This document shows, in pieces, positions 58,290 to 64,000 of a stretch of DNA of 64,000 nucleotides; the stretch's first letter is position 1, and each line of letters starts with the position of its first letter. Under the pieces are notes generated by a model. It was not told the origin of the DNA. It saw only the letters and a program-made list of their open reading frames with translations, and did no database searches. Made by a program: the position numbers and the translations under genes. This DNA comes from Chryseobacterium sediminis (GTDB lineage Bacteria > Bacteroidota > Bacteroidia > Flavobacteriales > Weeksellaceae): NCBI RefSeq assembly GCF_008386505.1, contig NZ_VUNZ01000001.1, positions 496,001 to 560,000 of the forward strand. The letters are read 5' to 3'.

Positions 58290-61200
58290 ATGAAGAAGCT
58301 CCAAGATATTCTTATCTCAACCAGGACAATGGCTGTATTGTTGCTGGTGTACGCATTTGCGATGGCTTATGCAACGTTCTTAGAAAACGACTACGGAACT
58401 CCTACAGCAAAAGCATTAATTTATGAGGCCAAGTGGTTTGAACTGATCATGGTCCTGCTCATCCTTAATTTCATAGGAAATATCGGAAGATACAGGCTAT
58501 GGAAAAGAGAAAAATGGCCGGTTCTTGTGTTTCACCTTGCCTTTATCTTTATTTTTATAGGTGGTGCCATCACAAGATACATCAGTTTTGAAGGAACAAT
58601 GCACATCAGAGAGGGTGAAACTTCAAACGAGATTGTGACAGATAAAAATTTCTTTAAAATTCAGGTTGAAGAAAAAGGTGATGTTCTTAATTATCAGGAT
58701 GTTCCTTATCTGATGTCTCCACTGCATAAAGATTTCAAAGCAACGTATGACTTCCACGGGAAAGAAGTGAAAGTATTTGCCAAGGAATATATTCAAAGAA
58801 AAAAAGATAGCCTTGTTGCTGAGCCCAACGGTGCAGAATATCTTCACTTGGTGTCTACCGGAAACACAGGAAGACAGAATATTTACATCAAACCGGGGGA
58901 GACAAAATCGATCAACGGGACATTGGTGACATTCAACAGAGCTATTGAAGGAGCAGTTGAATTCAAAAATGAAGGAGGAAAATTATTTATCAAAACTCCT
59001 GTAGATGCAAGCTTTATGACCATGGCCACTCAGGCAACAGGAAGTACTGTGAAAGATGAGTTCCAGCCTTTGGCGTTAAGAAGTTTATACACGATCAACG
59101 AACTGAAACTTGTAGTTCCTGAAGGTCTTAAAAAAGGAAGACTGATGGCTATTGAAGGGGACAGGAAGAAAGATGTGAATGTTCCGGATATGCTTCAGAT
59201 TGAGCTTCAGGGACCAAAAACAAAACAAATTGTAGACCTTTCGGTGGAAAAAGGAAACCCGAATGCTTACAAACAGGTTACTATGGATGGCTTAAACATC
59301 ATGGTAGGATTCGGACCTAAAGTGTACAACACTCCTTTTGCCTTGAAACTGGATGACTTTGTGATGGAAACTTATCCTGGAAGTTCATCTCCAAGTGCTT
59401 ACGAAAGTCACGTGAAAATCATTGATGAAGGTAAAGAAACTCCTTATAAAATCTATATGAACCACGTTCTTAATCATAAAGGATACCGTTTCTTCCAGTC
59501 AAGTTTTGATCCGGACAGAATGGGAACTGTTCTTTCTGTAAACCATGATTATTGGGGAACTTTGATTTCTTATATCGGATACGGACTTTTATTCTTAGGA
59601 ATGTTTATCATCTTCTTCTGGAAAGGAACTCACTTCTGGAAATTGAATAAAATGCTGATTGATGCAAACAAAAAGAAAACAAAAGCCGCTGCAATACTTT
59701 TAGTGTTTTTAAGCTTAGGTTTAAACGCTCAGAAAATTGAAACTCACGGAACTACGGACGGAAGCAGAGAACACATTCATGTAGAGGGCGACAATCATAC
59801 CCATGCTCCGGCTCCATCTTCTCAGCCTCTTGATGGCGCTGCTCCAAAGCAGAATTCTGTGGCTACACCGATGGGGAAAATGAGATCGATCTCACCGGAT
59901 GAAATCATTGCGAGAAATAAGATCAGTGAAGAGCATGCAGAAAAATTCGGATACCTTTTAGTTCAAAGCTTTGAAGGGAGAATTGTTCCTATCAATACAG
60001 AAGCATTAGATGTTTTAAGAAAACTATACAAAAAAGATAAATTCAAAGGAACAGACGGAAAGTACCTTACTGCCAACCAATGGTTCCTTTCAATCAATAC
60101 AGATACTCCAAGCTGGACTATGGTTCCGATGATCAAAGTAGGAACGAAAGGAGGTGATGAGCTGAAAAATAAAACAAAGGCAGATGAAGATGGTTACACT
60201 TCACTGATGAACCTTTTCCCGGCAGATGCTAATGGTAACTTAGCCTATATTTTAGAGCATGATTATAATACGGCATTCCGTAAAAAACCAGCTGAACAAA
60301 CAAACTATGATAAAGAAGTAATTGCTGTAAACGAAAGAGTACAGATCTTCAATGAGTTCTTCAGTGGTCAGTTTATGAGAATTGTTCCTGTGAAAAATGA
60401 TGCTAATCACACATGGCATTCATGGTTAGATCAAAAATTTGAACCGGACATGGAATCTCAGCAGGTGATGGGTCCTTATTTTGCTGAAGCGCTTACCGCA
60501 CAGAAAACCGGTGATTGGACTAAGGCGGATGCTGAGTTAGCAAAGCTTTCAGAATATCAGCAGAAATGGGGAAAAGCAGTAGTTCCTGCAAAATCTAAAG
60601 TTGATCTTGAGGTTTTCATGAACAAAGCGGATATTAACTTTAAGCTATTAATTTTTTATACTCTTATTGGAGGGCTTCTTTTAATCCTGGGATTTGTTGA
60701 GTTGTTTAAATCCAATAAAGTTTTAAATAAAATCATTAAAGTAATTATTGCAGTTGGTTTAGTAGGATACCTTTGCCATTTCTTAGGACTTGTTGCAAGA
60801 TGGTATATCTCAGGACACGCTCCTTGGAGTAACGGATATGAAGCTATTATCTTCATCTCTTGGGTAGGTATTACAGCAGGTTTGTTATTATACAGAAATT
60901 CCAATGCATTAATTCCTGCAGCCGGATTTATGGTGGCTGTTATTATGATGGGATTTGCACACGGAGGTTCGGCTCTTGATCCACAGATCACACCGCTGGT
61001 TCCGGTACTGAAGTCTTATTGGTTAATTGTTCACGTAGCAATTATTACATCCAGTTACGGTTTCTTTGCCCTGTCGATGATCATTGCTGTAATCTCATTA
61101 GTATTCTATATTATATCCAATAAGGACACTTATAAAATTCACCACGATACTACATTGAAGGAATTAGTAATTGTTTCTGAAATGTCCTTAACGATCGGAT

Positions 61201-61565
61201 TATTTGCACTAACGGTAGGAAACTTCTTAGGAGGAATCTGGGCAAACGAATCATGGGGAAGATACTGGAGTTGGGACCCGAAAGAAACATGGGCGTTCAT
61301 TTCCATCATGGTATATGCATTTGTACTGCACATGAGATTAGTACCAGGATTGAGAAGCAGATGGGCTTTCCACGTAGCAACGATGTTTGCATTCTGTTCA
61401 ATGGTAATGACTTATTTTGGGGTAAATTACTACTTAAGCGGACTTCACTCCTATGCAGCTGGAGATCCAGTGCCAGTACCGGCTTGGGTATACATTGGAA
61501 TAGGAACAATGATTCTTTTATCAGCTGTTTCTTATTTCAAGTTTAAAACCTTAACGAAGAAATAA
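58290..61565 (+). CDS. fused ResB-CcsA cytochrome c maturation protein
   Basis: 1091 residues. The N-terminal ResB-like half has three helices in the first 110 residues, starting ISTRTMAVLLLVYAFAMAYA, with EGTMHIREGETSNEIV, then a large periplasmic domain and one helix at about 430. The middle is hydrophilic with a His-rich patch (HGTTDGSREHIHVEGDNHTHAPAP). The C-terminal CcsA half (about 780-1091) has eight helices and the haem-handling motif WGRYWSWDPKETWAFI. System II proteins move haem out and attach it to apocytochromes. Bacteroidota typically carry this fused form. A strong terminator follows. Confidence 0.93.
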   Translation: MKKLQDILISTRTMAVLLLVYAFAMAYATFLENDYGTPTAKALIYEAKWFELIMVLLILNFIGNIGRYRLWKREKWPVLVFHLAFIFIFIGGAITRYISFEGTMHIREGETSNEIVTDKNFFKIQVEEKGDVLNYQDVPYLMSPLHKDFKATYDFHGKEVKVFAKEYIQRKKDSLVAEPNGAEYLHLVSTGNTGRQNIYIKPGETKSINGTLVTFNRAIEGAVEFKNEGGKLFIKTPVDASFMTMATQATGSTVKDEFQPLALRSLYTINELKLVVPEGLKKGRLMAIEGDRKKDVNVPDMLQIELQGPKTKQIVDLSVEKGNPNAYKQVTMDGLNIMVGFGPKVYNTPFALKLDDFVMETYPGSSSPSAYESHVKIIDEGKETPYKIYMNHVLNHKGYRFFQSSFDPDRMGTVLSVNHDYWGTLISYIGYGLLFLGMFIIFFWKGTHFWKLNKMLIDANKKKTKAAAILLVFLSLGLNAQKIETHGTTDGSREHIHVEGDNHTHAPAPSSQPLDGAAPKQNSVATPMGKMRSISPDEIIARNKISEEHAEKFGYLLVQSFEGRIVPINTEALDVLRKLYKKDKFKGTDGKYLTANQWFLSINTDTPSWTMVPMIKVGTKGGDELKNKTKADEDGYTSLMNLFPADANGNLAYILEHDYNTAFRKKPAEQTNYDKEVIAVNERVQIFNEFFSGQFMRIVPVKNDANHTWHSWLDQKFEPDMESQQVMGPYFAEALTAQKTGDWTKADAELAKLSEYQQKWGKAVVPAKSKVDLEVFMNKADINFKLLIFYTLIGGLLLILGFVELFKSNKVLNKIIKVIIAVGLVGYLCHFLGLVARWYISGHAPWSNGYEAIIFISWVGITAGLLLYRNSNALIPAAGFMVAVIMMGFAHGGSALDPQITPLVPVLKSYWLIVHVAIITSSYGFFALSMIIAVISLVFYIISNKDTYKIHHDTTLKELVIVSEMSLTIGLFALTVGNFLGGIWANESWGRYWSWDPKETWAFISIMVYAFVLHMRLVPGLRSRWAFHVATMFAFCSMVMTYFGVNYYLSGLHSYAAGDPVPVPAWVYIGIGTMILLSAVSYFKFKTLTKK

Positions 61566-61585
61566 AATATTCAACATATTATTTA

Positions 61586-61617
61586 AAAATCCCGGAATTT
61601 ATTCCGGGATTTTTTTG
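61586..61617 (+). terminator. terminator after the ccs fusion gene
   Basis: ATCCCGGAA and TTCCGGGAT form a 9-bp stem with loop TTTA, then seven T. Confidence 0.85.
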
Positions 61618-61629
61618 TTCGGTTTTTTA

Positions 61630-61790
61630 ATCGCAAAGAATTCGCAATGATCTTTTATTGTATTGATTAATCGTTCGCAAAGGCGTTTCACTCAGCAAAA
61701 TGGAGTAGTGTCCTTAGCTAAACGAAGTGTCTTTGCGAACAGAAATAAAGCACTGATATCAAATTGATCTTCGTGAACTTTGCGCTTAGT
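61630..61790. repeat. intergenic inverted-repeat element, about 160 bp
   Basis: GTTCGCAAAG (61673-61682) and CTTTGCGAAC (61731-61740) are a perfect 10-bp inverted pair; CGCAAAG and TTTGCG recur further out (61632, 61780). No ORF. Element limits are approximate. Confidence 0.5.
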
Positions 61791-61824
61791 TAAATATCTC
61801 GAATCACGAAACCTGCATCAAAAA

Positions 61825-61848
61825 ATTCATAATTCATAATTCATAATT
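61825..61848 (+). repeat. AATTCAT tandem repeat
   Basis: Three copies of AATTCAT followed by AATTG, upstream of the SPFH gene. A short, probably unstable repeat in the leader or promoter region. Confidence 0.5.
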
Positions 61849-61903
61849 GAAAATTTATCACCATCTTTATGATATCAAAATAATATCAAATTAAAATTCA
61901 ATC

Positions 61904-62770
61904 ATGGAAAAAACATTAAAACCCATGTCGGGTTATCTTACACTGGTTATCTGCCTTGCTCTGTTTGTGGCAGCAGTTTACTTTTTTGTTAGTGGAGTAG
62001 ATCAAAGTATAGCTTATGTGGTTATTGCCATGCTTTGTTTTCTACTTTCGTGCTTTTTCTTAAAAGGTCTGATGATTATTCAGCCTAACCACTCAAGAGT
62101 GCTGAACTTTTTTGGGAAATATGTGGGGAGTGTAAAAGAGAACGGATTATTCTTCATCAATCCTTTGTATTCATCACAGAAAATATCTTTACGTTCAGAG
62201 AATTTACAAGGACAGACTTTGAAGGTAAATGATAAAATGGGAAATCCTATTGAAATTGCAGTGGTTATTGTATGGAAAGTAGGAGACACTTATAAAGCCG
62301 CTTTTGATGTGGAACGTTATTCTGATTTTGTGAAAATGCAGAGTGAAGCAGCAGTACGTCATTTGGCGATGAGCTTTCCTTATGATAATTTAGAAGATGA
62401 TCATGCTCCAATTACACTGAGAGAAGGTGGAGATAAAATCAATTCTATTTTGGAACAGGAACTTACCGACCGTCTTTCAAAAGCAGGAATTGTAATTCAG
62501 GAGGCAAGAATTTCCCACCTGGCATATGCTTCAGAAATTGCAGGAGCAATGCTTCAGAGACAGCAGGCGACGGCTATTGTGGCAGCAAGAACCAAGATTG
62601 TGGAAGGAGCAGTAGGAATGGTAGACCTTGCACTGAAAAAACTTTCAGAAGAAAATATCGTTGAGCTTGATGATGAAAGGAAAGCGGCAATGGTAAGCAA
62701 TTTAATGGTGGTTCTTTGTGGAGAAAAGGCTGCAACACCAATATTAAATGCGGGAACACTTTATAATTAA
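61904..62770 (+). CDS. SPFH/band 7 membrane protein
   Basis: 288 residues. Two hydrophobic segments at about 12-33 and 36-58, then the SPFH domain beginning QPNHSRVLNFFGKYVGSVKE and including NPLYSSQKISLRSENLQ, AVRHLAMSFPYDN and RISHLAYASEIAGAMLQRQQA. It matches the short 'prohibitin-like' group found with small Arc-type proteins. Such proteins form membrane microdomain scaffolds. Its partner, a 62-residue ribbon-helix-helix protein, follows 84 bases downstream. Confidence 0.88.
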   Translation: MEKTLKPMSGYLTLVICLALFVAAVYFFVSGVDQSIAYVVIAMLCFLLSCFFLKGLMIIQPNHSRVLNFFGKYVGSVKENGLFFINPLYSSQKISLRSENLQGQTLKVNDKMGNPIEIAVVIVWKVGDTYKAAFDVERYSDFVKMQSEAAVRHLAMSFPYDNLEDDHAPITLREGGDKINSILEQELTDRLSKAGIVIQEARISHLAYASEIAGAMLQRQQATAIVAARTKIVEGAVGMVDLALKKLSEENIVELDDERKAAMVSNLMVVLCGEKAATPILNAGTLYN

Positions 62771-62854
62771 GAAGTGAAAAATTAACAAGTAGCTTGTAGT
62801 GAAGATATTTTCTACACTAGAATAGTCAGAAATAATGTTAGAGAATTTTAGAAA

Positions 62855-63043
62855 ATGAAATCAGAAAAAGCTCAGAACTCTTCAGAAAGCAAAAGCAAAA
62901 AATCTTTTGTGATAAGGATAGATGAGTCTACTTATAAACTCCTTGAAAAGTGGGCCAATGATGACTTTAGAAGTGTGAACGGACAGATAGAATATCTGTT
63001 GCATCAGGGTTTGGTCAATGCAGGGAGGAAGAAGAAAGAGTAG
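62855..63043 (+). CDS. Arc-type ribbon-helix-helix protein
   Basis: 62 residues. A charged N-terminal tail (residues 1-20, KSKK) precedes the ribbon-helix-helix: KSFVIRIDESTYKLLEKWAN as strand plus helix A, then SVNGQIEYLLHQGLVNAG as helix B. It binds DNA as a dimer in related proteins. It accompanies the SPFH gene on the same strand and may regulate it. No toxin gene is adjacent, so a toxin-antitoxin role is not supported. Confidence 0.8.
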   Translation: MKSEKAQNSSESKSKKSFVIRIDESTYKLLEKWANDDFRSVNGQIEYLLHQGLVNAGRKKKE

Positions 63044-63205
63044 TTTAAAAGGTGAATAGAGGAGAATAAATGCTCTTTTCAGGGAATAAAGTTGTCAAAA
63101 GATATTATTTCTTCTCTTTTTTAAATTACAGAAAATATAAAAAAGGATTCTTTTTTTAGCTTTTCAATAAATAAATAACAATTCAATTAACCTTATACCA
63201 AAAAG

Positions 63206-63234
63206 AAAGCAGAGAAAATTTCTCTGCTTTTTTA
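63206..63234. terminator. bidirectional terminator
   Basis: AAAGCAGAGA and TCTCTGCTTT pair in an uninterrupted stem with a short A/T loop and flanking T runs on both strands. It overlaps the stop of the 49-residue gene on the minus strand. Confidence 0.8.
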
Positions 63235-63381
63235 TTTTATACAACTCTGAAGACTATCTGCTCCAACGTAGAATATGACGAGCCAAATCAAGCCTTTAAT
63301 GGTAAAGAAAGCAAGTCCTGCCCATCCCACACGCTTGAACCACTTCTTAAGCTTTGAGTTATTTTCTTGTGAATTTTCCAT
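63232..63381 (-). CDS. 49-residue single-pass membrane protein
   Basis: Short gene starting at 63381: a polar N-terminus (ENSQENNSKLKKWFKRVG) is followed by one membrane helix (GLAFFTIKGLIWLVIFYVGA) and a short tail. The stop lies at a bidirectional terminator. The charge pattern (Lys/Arg on one side of the helix) predicts an N-in topology. No family recognised. Credible because of the clean signal of helix, start and terminator, but too short to prove by eye. Confidence 0.55.
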   Translation of the reverse strand: MENSQENNSKLKKWFKRVGWAGLAFFTIKGLIWLVIFYVGADSLQSCIK

Positions 63382-63462
63382 TGGTGATTATCAAAATGAT
63401 TACCCTGCAAAGATAAGCATGTTTATAATTAGTCCAAATAAAAAACACATTAAAAATTAAAG

Positions 63463-63493
63463 TTTTGAGGTTCACATAATATTTTTATCTTTA
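63463..63493 (+). promoter_or_regulatory. promoter of the ALDH gene
   Basis: TTTTG (63463-63467) and TATCTTTA (63486-63493) with an 18-base spacer; the second is one base from TANNTTTG. The ATG follows at 63517. Confidence 0.5.
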
Positions 63494-63516
63494 GAGAGAA
63501 CGAAAAGTAAGATTTT

Positions 63517-64000
63517 ATGTCAAAAAAAGTAAAGGATTTCGGAATCGAAAAAACGCTGAAAAATTTAGGTATTAAAGAAGAGAACAAAGGTACCTCAACA
63601 GGCGGGAAATATTTCGCTTCAGGAAAGGTGATAGAAAGCATTTCTCCTGTGGACGGAAAGTTGATCGCTAAAGTAAAAACTTCCGGAGAAAGTGATTATG
63701 ACAAAGTAATTGAAACGGCTCAAAAAGCGTTTCAGGAATTCAGGCTGATCCCGGCTCCCAAAAGAGGAGAGATCGTAAGACAGCTAGGCTTAAAATTAAG
63801 AGAATATAAAGATGATCTTGGTAAACTTGTTTCTTACGAAATGGGTAAATCATTACAGGAAGGACTTGGAGAAGTTCAGGAGATGATTGATATCTGCGAC
63901 TTCGCTGTAGGACTTTCAAGACAGCTTCAGGGGTACACCATGCACTCTGAAAGACCTGGTCACAGAATGTACGAGCAATACCATCCGCTGGGAGTAGTAG
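63517..64000 (+). CDS. aldehyde dehydrogenase, ALDH7-like, 5' part
   Basis: The gene runs off the window; 161 residues are visible. The N-terminus MSKKVKDFGIEKTLKNLGIK is followed by VIESISPVDGKLIAKVKTSG and DYDKVIETAQKAFQEFRLIP, then APKRGEIVRQLGLKLREYKD, VSYEMGKSLQEGLGEVQEMI and MYEQYHPLGVV. This order of segments fits the ALDH7 (alpha-aminoadipic semialdehyde dehydrogenase) group, which acts in lysine breakdown. The catalytic Cys and Glu lie beyond the window. Confidence 0.85.
   Translation, partial: MSKKVKDFGIEKTLKNLGIKEENKGTSTGGKYFASGKVIESISPVDGKLIAKVKTSGESDYDKVIETAQKAFQEFRLIPAPKRGEIVRQLGLKLREYKDDLGKLVSYEMGKSLQEGLGEVQEMIDICDFAVGLSRQLQGYTMHSERPGHRMYEQYHPLGVV

Noticed and set aside
62855..63043. 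antitoxin of a toxin-antitoxin pair
   Set aside because: The ribbon-helix-helix fold fits, but there is no adjacent small toxin gene; the neighbour is an SPFH protein.

Overview
The window looks like a chromosomal segment of a low-GC Bacteroidota of class Flavobacteriia, most likely Chryseobacterium or a close relative (genus is inference). Evidence seen: TANNTTTG-type -7 promoter elements, weak ribosome binding sites, a type IX secretion gene (porQ) beside cmk, a lipidated TamA homologue (TamL), a fused ResB-CcsA cytochrome c maturation protein, and a Bacteroidota-type phage integrase.

Region 1 (1-9825) is the right-hand part of a prophage whose left part lies outside the window. It holds the end of a tail protein gene and a lysis block (holin, one-protein spanin with lipobox and C-terminal membrane helix, inserted DNA methyltransferase, GH24 lysozyme). 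Next comes a self-contained cargo unit: a 97-residue ORF overlapping an Mrr-like nuclease gene, with its own promoter-like site and terminator. A hairpin-rich noncoding stretch follows, containing a possible antisense RNA over a 22-residue hydrophobic ORF. Then come two small related proteins, an SRAP (YedK/HMCES) protein and a tyrosine integrase on the opposite strand. Two of these genes carry the same inverted repeat directly against the start codon.

Region 2 (about 9.9-41.4 kb) is ordinary chromosome: epoxide hydrolase, NAD(P)-binding protein, Tam-like methyltransferase, uvrA, a TonB receptor with a DUF2490 protein, an M48 peptidase, an HD hydrolase, a MarR-controlled fatty-acid oxidation operon (marR-fadN-four-helix-bundle-fadA-fadE), an iron-type ABC importer, a TlpA thioredoxin, a PaaE-like reductase, tamL, an rRNA methyltransferase, envelope proteins, cmk, porQ and pyrH. 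The two strongest MarR operator candidates are near-identical palindromes upstream of marR.

Region 3 (41.4-46.5 kb) separates pyrH from frr, which are neighbours in many bacteria. The insert carries a class 3 lipase, small unknown genes, a decayed gene, and a two-gene membrane module whose second protein resembles putative AbiC-type abortive infection proteins.

Region 4 (46.5-64 kb) is core again: frr, a KAS III-like enzyme, secreted unknowns, LptF/G permease, lolA, ftsK, a secreted isochorismatase-family hydrolase, a Crp-family regulator, an M50-TPR fusion, ResB-CcsA, an SPFH protein with a ribbon-helix-helix partner, a 49-residue membrane protein and the start of an ALDH7-like dehydrogenase. 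Several intergenic inverted-repeat elements of at least two families are scattered through the chromosome part.

No rRNA, tRNA, IS element or CRISPR array was recognised.
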